In this document: piece after piece, positions 25,630 to 35,500 of the stretch
How positions within the stretch are numbered: position 1 is the stretch's first letter
How the letters are laid out: the number at the start of each line of letters is the position of its first letter
DNA from: Actinomycetota bacterium
GTDB taxonomy: Bacteria; Actinomycetota; Actinomycetes; Nanopelagicales; Nanopelagicaceae
NCBI GenBank assembly: GCA_026392825.1
Contig: JAPLBF010000007.1
Span: 1 to 64,000 of the forward strand
Reading direction: 5' to 3'
DNA length: 64,000 nt
The notes under the pieces: model-generated
What the model was told of the DNA's origin: nothing
What the model saw: the letters and a program-made list of their open reading frames with translations, nothing else
Databases searched by the model: none
Position numbers and translations under genes: made by a program

Positions 25630-25803
25630 TTATCCGATCGAACCTCCTGTGGCCTCATCCACGGCGTAAAAAGCTGCGTAAAACGCTGGCTTTGACGCTG
25701 CGGGCCAATTTGAATGCTTCTTTGTAGTCGCATGGAAATTGGCAGGCGAAGTAGCAGCACTGCGTGTAACGCGTGCTGTGGTGAATGAGTTAGATGTAAA
25801 CAT
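25630..25803 (-). CDS. 57-codon leader peptide (uORF) of whiB7
   Basis: Not in the ORF track. ATG at 25803 with GGAGA seven bases upstream, reading MFTSNSFTTARVTRSAATSP at the start and FYAAFYAVDEATGGSIG at the end; the TAA ends 20 bases before the terminator stem. Rich in Ala, Ser and Thr, without a membrane helix. Its late codons (GAT GAG GCC) contain the segment that could pair with the terminator arm, so ribosome position would decide whether whiB7 is transcribed: stalling early leaves the segment free and blocks the terminator. That a regulatory uORF precedes whiB7 is established for other Actinobacteria; this peptide sequence is read directly here. A function as a free peptide is not excluded. 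Confidence 0.8.
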   Translation of the reverse strand: MFTSNSFTTARVTRSAATSPANFHATTKKHSNWPAASKPAFYAAFYAVDEATGGSIG

Positions 25804-25912
25804 CTTTCATTCTCCTTTTTCTACTTGGCCTATTAGACCCTCACCAACTTGGTGAAAGGCAAGGGTAAACCACAGATAGAGATATTTGCAAATGAATTAA
25901 ATTGGGCAAAAG

Positions 25913-27595
25913 CTATGCGAGTAAACCAGCCTCACGCAGGAATCGGCTGGGGTTCTGGCGATGGCTGATATGTAAATCAACCTTGGCGCGCGTCATTCCA
26001 ACGTAAAACAAGCGACGTTCTTCATCAATCACTGCATCGGACTGGCCAGTAACCCCAGATTCCAGGGGCAGTATTCCTTCGGATGCACCAATCAAAAATA
26101 CGCGCTCCCATTCCAAACCCTTTGCCGCGTGCAGCGTCGCCAAAGTAATCACCGGCATCGTTGGTGGATTGTTCTGTTGCACGCGATCTTCAATTTCACG
26201 TAAGTAACCGCGCAGTGTCTTCGGGCTGAAGTTATTGTCGCCATCTAATTCGCGCGCTAAGTGCAGCAGCGCTGCAATGCCATCAATACTTTCACCAGTT
26301 AAAAAGGGCTGTGCCAAAGTGCGAAGTTCATCAATCCACGAAACACCTTCGGTTGGCAAGACTGATGCGCGTCGCACTTCTTTGAGAAAATCACGAACAT
26401 CTTGGCGATCAAAGAATCTTTCAGTGCTGCGAACTTGGTAAGGCAGGCTCGCTTTATTCATTGCGCGCTCTACGCCCTTTAATTGGTTATTGGTGCGCGC
26501 CAAAATTGCAATCTCTTGTGCCTGCGTTCCGTTATTTAACAAATCTGTTATCTGGGCTAAAACGCCAGCAATTTCCGCATCTTCGTTGGCATACCCATCA
26601 ACTGATGGTTTGGTGCCGTGATCATTTAAGGCGATTAACTCTTGTCCCATTGCCCCGTGACGCAAGAGTGCGTTAGCAGCAAAGGTTATTTCGGGAGTTG
26701 AGCGGTATCCAGTGCTTAAGCGAATTACTTCTGCATCTGGAAAGCGTTGGGTAAAACTATTGAGAAATACTGGAGTAGCTCCGGCAAATGAATAAATCGT
26801 TTGCGCAGGGTCGCCAACTACGCAAATATCTTGGCGTGAGCCAAGCCAAGCATTGATCAACCGCTGTTGTACGGGAGAAATATCTTGATACTCATCAATA
26901 GTGAAGTAACGGTATTGATCTTGCACGCGCTCACGCACGGTGCGTTCTTCTTCCAACATTGCAGCGGTAAGTAAGAGAACATCTTCGAAATCAATAGCTA
27001 ACTCTTGTTTCTTAACACTTTCATATGCCGTGTAAACCTGTGCTAATTTTTCGGCGCTCACTCTTGGTTTTTGACTGCGCTTAGCAATTTCATTTACAAA
27101 GTCTTCTGGGGCAACTTGTGAAACTTTCGCCCATTCAATTTCGCTAGCGATATCGCGCATTAACTCGCGCGAAGTCGCGCGCAGTTCACCCGATAATCCC
27201 GCGCGATTGATCGCTTCGCCAATAAATCCTGCCTTAGCGGTCATCAACTCGGGTACTCGCCCACCAAATACGCTCGGCCAGAAGTAAACCAACTGCTTAA
27301 GCGCCGCTGCGTGAATTGTTCGCGCGGCCACGGTTGGGACTCCCAATACGCGCAATCGCGTGCGCATCTCACCCGCTGCGCGTGAAGTAAAAGTTAGCGC
27401 CAGAACTTTCTGCGGATCCATCGTTCCGATACTTGCTGCATATGCGATGCGGTGGGTGATTGCTCTGGTTTTTCCAGTTCCGGCGCCGGCAATTACACAA
27501 ACTGGGCCGCGGGTAGCAAGAGCAACTGCCTTTTGATCAGCATCGAGAGCGGCCAAAATTTCCTCAGCGCGGATAGCTCCGGCTTCTTGCGTCAT
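25913..27595 (-). CDS. uvrD2: UvrD2-type superfamily 1 DNA helicase, short form
   Basis: 560 residues with the SF1A motifs: Q-motif LDADQKAVAL, Walker A GAGTGKT, EYQDISPVQQ (Walker B), GDPAQTIYSF, LSTGYRSTPEI and FYVGMTRAK. Placement beside nudC and whiB7 matches Rv3198c. Mycobacterial UvrD2 is about 700 residues because of a C-terminal HRDC domain and tetracysteine module; this protein stops soon after motif VI (HRQNPSRFLREAGLLA), so both are missing. Start ATG 27595 overlaps the nudC stop in ATGA. Confidence 0.92.
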   Translation of the reverse strand: MTQEAGAIRAEEILAALDADQKAVALATRGPVCVIAGAGTGKTRAITHRIAYAASIGTMDPQKVLALTFTSRAAGEMRTRLRVLGVPTVAARTIHAAALKQLVYFWPSVFGGRVPELMTAKAGFIGEAINRAGLSGELRATSRELMRDIASEIEWAKVSQVAPEDFVNEIAKRSQKPRVSAEKLAQVYTAYESVKKQELAIDFEDVLLLTAAMLEEERTVRERVQDQYRYFTIDEYQDISPVQQRLINAWLGSRQDICVVGDPAQTIYSFAGATPVFLNSFTQRFPDAEVIRLSTGYRSTPEITFAANALLRHGAMGQELIALNDHGTKPSVDGYANEDAEIAGVLAQITDLLNNGTQAQEIAILARTNNQLKGVERAMNKASLPYQVRSTERFFDRQDVRDFLKEVRRASVLPTEGVSWIDELRTLAQPFLTGESIDGIAALLHLARELDGDNNFSPKTLRGYLREIEDRVQQNNPPTMPVITLATLHAAKGLEWERVFLIGASEGILPLESGVTGQSDAVIDEERRLFYVGMTRAKVDLHISHRQNPSRFLREAGLLA

Positions 27596-28467
27596 GCACT
27601 TAACCAACGATCAATCATCTTGCGCGAGACCGACATATCAGGTGGCAACAAAAGTGTTCCAGCAGAAACTTCAGCTTTTAATTCATCGCGTGATAACCAT
27701 TTAATGGCAACGATTTCTTCGCCATCGGGGCGCGCACTTTCTGGAAAATCGGTGATCGCTTCAAAAGAGATCATGATGGATGCGGGGAATGGCCAAGGTT
27801 GTGATCCCAAATAATTTATTTCACGAACAGCTAGACCAGCTTCTTCAAAAACTTCGCGCTGCACGCATTGTTCGAATGTTTCACCAGGTTCTAGAAAACC
27901 TGCAAAGCATGAGAAGCGACCTTCTGGCCAGATCGCTTGGCGTCCCAGCAAAATCCGATCTTGGCTATCTCGCACCAAGACAATAATTGCGCAATCTGTG
28001 CGTGGGTAATGTTCACTCTTATCTTTATCGCAAGTACGAACTGCGCCACCTAGTGAAACTGATGTAGCCGCACCGCATCTGGCACAGTGTGGGTGAGTGT
28101 TATGCCAATTAGAAAGTGCCACTGCGTGAAGTGCTAGCTCCATCTGCAATTCATCGAGTTCTCCCCCGATTTCGCGCAGCGTTAAATAACCGGTAGGGGC
28201 TTGCTGGTCATCAGTATTTTGGTGTGGAGAATTCCAGGCAAAATATGGTTCGTTATCCACTTGATCTAAACCTAAGAAATAGCGTTCGCCTGATTTAAAT
28301 TCTTCGCTTTCAATCAACGCAGCGATTTGTGATGCGCTAAGCAGGTTTAGTTGCTTTGTATCTGCAGAAACTGCCAAACGACCGGCGCTAAAGTGCACAA
28401 TCTTTGCCTTAGCCCAGAGCTGATCTAGTGAAACCGGATTTTTGCGCAGGTGGGCAGCGCGATCCAT
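27592..28467 (-). CDS. nudC: NAD(+) diphosphatase/NADH pyrophosphatase (Nudix)
   Basis: About 291 residues: an N-terminal domain, a zinc ribbon (HCARCGAA, later CDKDKSEHYPRTDC), the Nudix box GFLEPGETFEQCVQREVFEEAG and the NADH-specific SQPWPFP motif just after it. It cleaves NADH/NAD+ into NMN(H) and AMP and can remove NAD caps from RNA. The track ORF begins at 28629, inside the divergent gene; ATG at 28467 (MDRAAHLRKNP) with GAGG directly before it is more likely. Confidence 0.93.
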   Translation of the reverse strand: MDRAAHLRKNPVSLDQLWAKAKIVHFSAGRLAVSADTKQLNLLSASQIAALIESEEFKSGERYFLGLDQVDNEPYFAWNSPHQNTDDQQAPTGYLTLREIGGELDELQMELALHAVALSNWHNTHPHCARCGAATSVSLGGAVRTCDKDKSEHYPRTDCAIIVLVRDSQDRILLGRQAIWPEGRFSCFAGFLEPGETFEQCVQREVFEEAGLAVREINYLGSQPWPFPASIMISFEAITDFPESARPDGEEIVAIKWLSRDELKAEVSAGTLLLPPDMSVSRKMIDRWLSA

Positions 28468-28525
28468 CCTCGATACCTGTCCGTTGACCGCGCTCATAAG
28501 GGTGAACGCTACTAGCCTTCGCCAT

Positions 28526-29362
28526 ATGCGCATCACCTCGTGGAATCTCCTCCATGGAATGGAGATCCCTCCGAATAAATCCGGGCCCTCGTTGGCAGCC
28601 CTGCATCGAGCCATCGCCGCGCTAGCCACTGATGTGATCGCTGTTCAAGAAATCGATTTCAACTTGCCACGCTCTGGATCGATAAACCAAGTCGCCGAAG
28701 TTGCAAGTGCAATGGGCGCAACAGATTGGGCATTCGCTCCGAGCATTGTCGGTACACCCGGTGAAAAGTGGCGCAAATTAAATGAGAGCGACCCCAAGGT
28801 AATAGCAGATAATTCCAGCGAGGTACTTTTAGGAAGCTATGGAATTGGAATTGCATCGACTATAAGAGTTGTGAAGTGGCATCGCTTCGAACTTGGAAAC
28901 TCTCCAATTGGTATGCCCCTTGTTGTGCCAACTGAAAGTGAGACTAGTAGTCGTCCAAAGATTCGCGCAATTTATGTTCATGATGAGCCACGTGTAGCGT
29001 TGGCAGCAACTTTAGAAAATGGTTTTACCGTTGTAAATACACATCTTTCCTTTGTACCTGGCGTTAACTTGGCTCAGTTAAAGAAGTTGAAGAAGTGGGC
29101 GCTGCAAATTGGTAGCGAGAGTAATACCAAGGTTTTATTAATGGGTGATTTAAATCTTCCAAAGAACCTTCCGGTTGCTCTCTCTAAGTGGCGATCGCTT
29201 ATCACCCAAAATACCTATCCCAGCTGGGGCGCTAAGGTGCAATTTGATTACATTCTTTCCAATGAATTGACTCCCCATGAATATCAAACTTCTAAATACC
29301 CAACTATGGCAATCAGTGATCACTTACCCATTGGCGTCGAAATACTAACTTCGCAACGATAA
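28526..29362 (+). CDS. endonuclease/exonuclease/phosphatase (EEP) family protein
   Basis: 278 residues beginning RITSWNLLHG and containing VIAVQEIDFN (metal-binding Glu), VVNTHLSFVPG, LLMGDLNLPKN and AISDHLPIGVEI, the EEP-fold catalytic set. Substrate may be DNA, a phospholipid or a phosphate ester; no signal peptide is visible. It sits where mycobacteria carry a potassium channel gene (Rv3200c), on the opposite strand to nudC and adnB, and overlaps the adnB 3' end by 18 bases. ATG lies 7 bases after TAGCCT, a likely leaderless start. Confidence 0.85.
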   Translation: MRITSWNLLHGMEIPPNKSGPSLAALHRAIAALATDVIAVQEIDFNLPRSGSINQVAEVASAMGATDWAFAPSIVGTPGEKWRKLNESDPKVIADNSSEVLLGSYGIGIASTIRVVKWHRFELGNSPIGMPLVVPTESETSSRPKIRAIYVHDEPRVALAATLENGFTVVNTHLSFVPGVNLAQLKKLKKWALQIGSESNTKVLLMGDLNLPKNLPVALSKWRSLITQNTYPSWGAKVQFDYILSNELTPHEYQTSKYPTMAISDHLPIGVEILTSQR

Positions 29363-32300
29363 GAGATCGATTAGTTCTTCCTCTGTTAGTAAATCTGCGC
29401 TGCGATCTGTCTGCCCGCTTGGGACATAGTGAAAAGCGGCAGAAACTTGCGCTGGTTCTATTCCATTTAACTTTGCCCATGCCAAGCGATAAACAGCGAG
29501 CTGCACTGCAGATGATGGACCTAACTTGGTAGACCCGGTCTTCCAATCAATTACTTCGTAGCGACCATTTACTTCATAAACAGCGTCAATTCGCCCGCGT
29601 ACTAATACAGGACCAATCACCGTTTCAAATGGAACTTCCACTGCAAATGGAATGCGCGGTGCCCAATCAGATGCCAACCATTTCTCTTTAAGGCCTTCTA
29701 AAGTTTGATCGGGCTCGAGCGGATCAAGAAAATCAAGATCATCATCATCAAATAAAGTTGCGGCGGTGAAGTGGCGCTCAATCCATAGGTGGAATGCGGT
29801 ACCGCGACGTGAGTATTCATCTTGCGGGCGCGGCATAGGGCGACGAATATTAAGCGCTAATTCAACTGGATCTTTATGTAGCGCAACCAATGTGGAAGTT
29901 GAAAGTCGCGGTGGCAGTGGAATTTCTAACCCGCCGTTGCGCACTTTAGCGTTCTCGGTGATCAACGCTTTCGCATCTTCTACCCAGGAGATAACTTCCA
30001 GATCAGTTGCGGCAAATTTCTCTAAATCAATCGCAGCTGCACTTTCTACCGCTTTAACCTTGGCATCGAATGCGCCACGTTTGTCACCAAGTGGATCGCG
30101 GGGCCAGATTCCGGTTTCTGGGTTCTCTAACTTAGGATTCTTGGCATCATCTTCTGGGCGTTGCACTTGACTTAAAATTACCCCAGAACTTTGTGCAACA
30201 AGTGCAACTTGTTCAAAGATAGATGAAGGTTCCACCCAATCTGCTCCGTTGCGCCACCAAGATGTAGTTGCAATTAAGTGGGTACGTGCACGAGTAAATG
30301 CTACATAACCTAAACGAATTTCTTCGCGGATCTTTGTTGCGCTACAGATCTTCCCGTAGGCATCGATGGCTTTCTTTGCCTCTGAATTCTTAGTTGCGCC
30401 ATTAAATGAGAAACCGGGAAGTTCGGCGCTATCTCCGCGTAAGTGAAAGGGGATATGTTTTTCATTGGTGATCCAGTTATCGGGATCTGATTTGTTTATC
30501 CCCGGGAAAGTGCCTTCGGCTAAGCCTGGAACAGCGACTACATCCCATTCGGCTCCCTTGGAGGTGTGAACTGTAAGTATTTGCACCACATCGCTGCGAA
30601 CTTCTGGGGCAGCAGATTTGAGTCCACCTTCTTCTTCGCCGGTGATATCGAGCCACTGCAAGAATGAGGAGAGAGTGCCACCGCTTCGCGCAAATTTGCC
30701 TGCTTCATCTAAGAAGCGATCAATATGGCGGCGTCCCGAACCAGTGCCATCGCGCAACATAACTTCTTCTTCGAGTGATAAATAACGTTCTATTTCATTG
30801 ATCAAATCTGTGATCGTGCCACCTGCGCGAGAGCGAAGGCGTCGAAGATCAGCAGCAAATACCTTTAACCGGTTAAATCCAACTTCGGTAAATGTCTTAC
30901 GATCGCACTTTTCAATCTCATCTAAAGTATCGATTAGTGAACCTAAGAATTGATCGTCAGCTTCGGCTTGTTCTGGATTGCCAGCGGCGATTTTTTTAAT
31001 CAGCGATTTACTCTCGGCGCGAGATCCGCGGGCGCGATTACGTGAGTACGCACCAAGTGCTGCCAAATCTTTTGCGCCCAGGTTTATTCGGGGACCAACT
31101 AGATGGCGCATCAGCGCAGCGCCAGCATCGGGATCGGCGATCACCTTTAACATTGAAACAATATCTGCAACCTCAGGAACGTGGATCAATCCGCCAAGTC
31201 CGATTACATCTACTGGCATACCAGCAGATCGGAGTGCGCTTTCGATCGCTGGTATTTGAGAACGTTTGCGAACTAAAACTGCGAAGGTGGTTCGTTTCTG
31301 CGATGGCGCTGCTAAACGTTTCTCATCAAACCAGAGCGGAGCAAAGTAATCTGCGATTGCTTGTGCTTCCGCATCAATTGTTTCAAATACTCCGCAAGCT
31401 AAATTGCCCGCACCTGCGCCAGGTCGTGGCGTGAGTGGTGGAACATCTGCACTTCCTTCTGCGCGAATTTGCGCAGAGACCACATTTGCAAGTTCCAAAA
31501 TGGATTTATCGTTGCGGAAAGTTGTGAGCAGTGAATAACGCTCTGCTCCAGTTTGCCCAGAAACCTTAGGGAAATAGCTATTAAATGAGTTTATTGTGCC
31601 GGCAGATGCACCGCGCCAGGTGTAGATCGCCTGACAAGGATCGCCAACTGCCATAACGGGATGACCTCCACCAAAGAGTGCAGAAAGCATGCGTACCTGA
31701 GATTGCGAAGTATCTTGGTATTCATCAAGTAAGACGACCGAATATTTAGCGCGCTCAAGTTCGCCGACATCCGCAAAGTTAACTGCGATATCTGCGGCAA
31801 GTGACATTTGGTCATCGAATGAGAGTTGTCCCGATTGTTGGCGGCGTTTGATAAAACTTTCAACCATTGGCAATAGCCCAATACGTTGGGTGAGCACGCG
31901 GTTTACGCGGCGCACTTGATCATTTTGATCACCAGTCATCTTTGACAGTTCTTCTAAGACAGCCAAGTCGGCGGCTTCGATCGCATCTGGTTTTACCTGA
32001 TGTTCGAGCATCAACTTAGTTAAACCGAGTAAGTCATCAACTACGGTATTTATCTCTGATTCATTTGTGTAATTTGAATCGTGCCAATTACGAACGACAT
32101 CATTTGCAAGTTGCCACATCGCCGCATCGCCCATTGGAGAAATGTCAGCATCAATGCCGAAGCGAATCGAGTGCTCGGATAAGAGTCGTGCGGCGTAAGA
32201 GTGATAGGTAGTAACACTTACTTCAAGCGGAGTGTTTTCGGGAATTAACTTGGCATCGCGTAGCTGACGCAAACGGGTGCGGATACGGATTGCAAGTTCG

Positions 32301-32554
32301 CCGGCGGCTTTGCGAGTAAAGGTAAGTCCCAAAATTTGGTCTGGGCGGGCAAATCCATTTGCAACCAGATAGATGACGCGCGCCGCCATGGTTTCGGTCT
32401 TTCCAGAACCTGCGCCTGCAATGACAACAGCAGGTTCGAGTGGATTGGAAGTAATAGAGATAATCGCGCTCTGTTCTGGAGTTGGTTCATAAACTTTTGC
32501 GCCAACTTTTTGCAGCGCAGTGGCGATATCTTGCGGTGAATATTTCTCAATCAT
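29345..32554 (-). CDS. adnB: AdnB-like helicase-nuclease subunit
   Basis: 1069 residues: a UvrD-type motor (GAGSGKTETMAARV at about 46, LLDEYQDTSQSQ, GDPCQAIYTWRGA, YVAFTRARTHL) followed by a RecB-like nuclease module with the active-site block GRYEVIDWKTG and GRIDAVYEV. AdnA and AdnB (Rv3202c/Rv3201c) form the actinobacterial motor-nuclease that resects double-strand breaks. The ATG overlaps the adnA stop by 4 bases. Both the motor and nuclease motifs are complete, consistent with AdnB being the driving motor. Confidence 0.93.
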   Translation of the reverse strand: MIEKYSPQDIATALQKVGAKVYEPTPEQSAIISITSNPLEPAVVIAGAGSGKTETMAARVIYLVANGFARPDQILGLTFTRKAAGELAIRIRTRLRQLRDAKLIPENTPLEVSVTTYHSYAARLLSEHSIRFGIDADISPMGDAAMWQLANDVVRNWHDSNYTNESEINTVVDDLLGLTKLMLEHQVKPDAIEAADLAVLEELSKMTGDQNDQVRRVNRVLTQRIGLLPMVESFIKRRQQSGQLSFDDQMSLAADIAVNFADVGELERAKYSVVLLDEYQDTSQSQVRMLSALFGGGHPVMAVGDPCQAIYTWRGASAGTINSFNSYFPKVSGQTGAERYSLLTTFRNDKSILELANVVSAQIRAEGSADVPPLTPRPGAGAGNLACGVFETIDAEAQAIADYFAPLWFDEKRLAAPSQKRTTFAVLVRKRSQIPAIESALRSAGMPVDVIGLGGLIHVPEVADIVSMLKVIADPDAGAALMRHLVGPRINLGAKDLAALGAYSRNRARGSRAESKSLIKKIAAGNPEQAEADDQFLGSLIDTLDEIEKCDRKTFTEVGFNRLKVFAADLRRLRSRAGGTITDLINEIERYLSLEEEVMLRDGTGSGRRHIDRFLDEAGKFARSGGTLSSFLQWLDITGEEEGGLKSAAPEVRSDVVQILTVHTSKGAEWDVVAVPGLAEGTFPGINKSDPDNWITNEKHIPFHLRGDSAELPGFSFNGATKNSEAKKAIDAYGKICSATKIREEIRLGYVAFTRARTHLIATTSWWRNGADWVEPSSIFEQVALVAQSSGVILSQVQRPEDDAKNPKLENPETGIWPRDPLGDKRGAFDAKVKAVESAAAIDLEKFAATDLEVISWVEDAKALITENAKVRNGGLEIPLPPRLSTSTLVALHKDPVELALNIRRPMPRPQDEYSRRGTAFHLWIERHFTAATLFDDDDLDFLDPLEPDQTLEGLKEKWLASDWAPRIPFAVEVPFETVIGPVLVRGRIDAVYEVNGRYEVIDWKTGSTKLGPSSAVQLAVYRLAWAKLNGIEPAQVSAAFHYVPSGQTDRSADLLTEEELIDLLSLRS

Positions 32555-35500
32555 TGGATCACCGCCCGACCCTCATTTTGTATCGGGCAAGAGGCCTTAA
32601 CTACGCATCTTTCGCACATTTCATTGATGCGCGCCTGGAATGTGGCCGCACCCATTCCTTCTGCGATCTCTTCGATCTTCGCCTTTACTTGATCCTGATC
32701 AATGATGAATTGTTGACGAGTGGTGACCTTGACTGAATCTTTCGCTAGATAAACAAGTTCTGCACCCGTTGATTTGGTACCAGATAACTTCTTCTCAAAA
32801 CCGTCTAGGGCAACGGCTAACTGGTAGCAAGCCAGCTGCAGGTTAGATTTTGCTTCCTCTTTCTTAATCATATTTTTACCAGTTTTAAAGTCGATGACAT
32901 AGAAATTTCCATCGGCATCGACTTCTATTCGGTCAACGTTTCCCCGGATTTCTGCGCGGCCAACTTTTATAGTGAAGTTAAGTTCAGCGCCCACCACGGT
33001 TCGGGTGGATGCGGCGTGATATCGCGCAAATCGCTCTAGCATCTTGATCGCGCGCTTTAGCGCCGTCGTACTTACCCAGCCATCTGTTGGATCGATTAGC
33101 GACCAAGAACTCTGCAGTTTTGTTATGAGATCTGCATCTGTAATTCCGGGGTCTTCAACTTTAATACGTGCAAATTCGTGGATTGCTGAACCAAGAATTT
33201 GCGCCGTTGAATCTCCATTGGTTCCGCCGTTTTTCTCGAGGAACCATTTGACTCCACACTCGGTAAAGTTTTCGGCGCCGCTTGGAGAGACTTGAACATC
33301 ACCATCTGCTGGCACGACCGCTTCGGTTGATGAGATAGCAAGTGCACCTGTCCAATTTGTTGGATTTGCAGAGTGAATATTTGATTCAGAGAGTGTCTTT
33401 AAGATCCCAGCAGCAGGATCAGAATGTTGCCCGCTTAGATTTTGACGCAAGGTTGCAACGAGGGCCGATGTAGTAAGCGGACGAGGAACTTCAGTAATTG
33501 GCGCTTCAACTGCGCCAGAGTTTTTATCGAGTTCTTCGAAGTATGCAGATGGTTCGTCATCTTCACGTTGAACTGCTGTGACGATTAAACCTTGGCGGGC
33601 GCGGCTTACAGCCACGTGCAGCAAGCGACGTTCATCCTCGGCCAGTGCGCTGGCTGCGATTACATCTAACTCAAGTCGCGCAAGATCACCGTGACGCTCG
33701 CGTTCTACCAAGCGTTCGCTTCCTAGAAGTGAACTGCGTTGGCGCAGATTCGGCCAAACTCCTTCTTGCAGACCAGCAACAGCGACTAGCTCCCACTGGC
33801 GACCTTTTGCAGAATGAACTGTCAATATTTCTACAACATCGGGGCGAACACCTTGCGAGGTAATGATGTCGCCAACTATTGACTCGCGGGCTAACTCATC
33901 AAGATAGGCAGATGGTTTGGAATAAGGAAAGCGTTCTGTGAATCGTTGTGCTCCATCAAAGAGTTGAATCATTGCATCGAGATCGCGATCAGCACCTGCC
34001 CCACGATTTCCACCACGAAGTGCGGTGTTGCGCCAAGCGGTGCTTAACTTTTCATTGTCACTTGTCTTTGCGTTATCCCAGATCGCCCAGAGTAAATCTT
34101 CGGCGCGGGCATCCCTTGTTCGTAACGCTTTGCGCGCATTTGCTAGCAGTTCGTAAACGCGAGTGAGAGATGCGTTATCTTCAATTGGGATATCGCCTTT
34201 ATCAATTGCATCAATTAGTAACTGCGTTCCGCCACGGGAATCGGTTGCATCATCGCGCGCTTCAAGAAGCGCGGTTCGGATGCGGCGTAGTGATATTGCA
34301 TCGGCGCCGCCAAATTCAGAGATCAAAAGGCGTTCGCAGGTATCAAGATTTAGCGGTTGATCACCAGCTGCAACGCGCGCCAATAAAATAAATGGCACTA
34401 GGGCGGGATTAGCAGATAGCGCTTCTAAATCACCTGCAACGGGAATCGAAACTTGCGCAAAGGCACGACGTAGCGCACTTGCTTGGGTTCCGGCGGTACG
34501 CAAGATAACTGCCATCTGCGAATAAGGGATGCCGTGCATTAAATGTGCGCGCTTGAAATGGTATGCGATGTACTGGGCTTCTTCAGATTGTGAGCGCAGT
34601 CGGGCTAGGTCAAAGGCCTTATCTAACGCTGGTTTTTCGGCGTATGTGCAGATTCGTTTGCGGGTGACAGATGGTGCACGAAATTGCGATATAACAGATT
34701 GGGTAATCTCAAATATCTCGGGGGCGCTGCGATAAGAATTGGCAAGCGTGATTTGCTCTGCGCCTTGAGCTAAGTATTTTTCTACCTCCGCTTTTAAGCC
34801 ATCAGGATCTGCCCCACGGAAGCGACCAACTGCAGAGTCTGCATCGTAGGCAATAACCAAATCGCTTCCGCAAATTAGTTGTAGCAGCTCACGTTGCGCG
34901 GGATCGCTCTCTTGGAACTCATCAACCATAATCGTTTTAAAGCGCGCTTGGAGTTGTGCCCGAAGTGGTTCGTTAGATTTTAAGTAAGCGATGGTGACGC
35001 TAATTAACTCAGATGGATCAATGCGCATCTTGGCATCACCTGCTGCATCTTCGCGAATCGCCATTACTTGTTTGTAGCGTGACCAGAAATCAGCAGCCGG
35101 TGCCCAGTACTTTTCTCCGACGCTATTGCCACGTTCTGCTAATTCGTCGGGAGTGATACCTCGTTCGTTGGCGCGCATAATCAGATCGCGGAGTTCGCGG
35201 ATAAATCCTTGAGTTAAAAGGGGATTACCTTTCTTATCTTCGCCATCGTGTAAATCAGTTGGCCACTTGCGATAACCATCGGTGACATCACCTTGTAGCA
35301 ATTGTTCTATGAAATTTTCTTGTTCTGGGCCCGATAACAAAATAGGTTCGTAATAAGTGTCACCGGTATTCATTTTAAGAATTGAATATGCGAGTGAGTG
35401 AAAGGTGCGAGCAAGTGGTTCGTGCGCTGTTGAGTCGGTGCGCAGGGCAATTGCATCGCGCATTTCAGAAGCGCGTTGGCGCCCGTATGTCAGCAATAAA

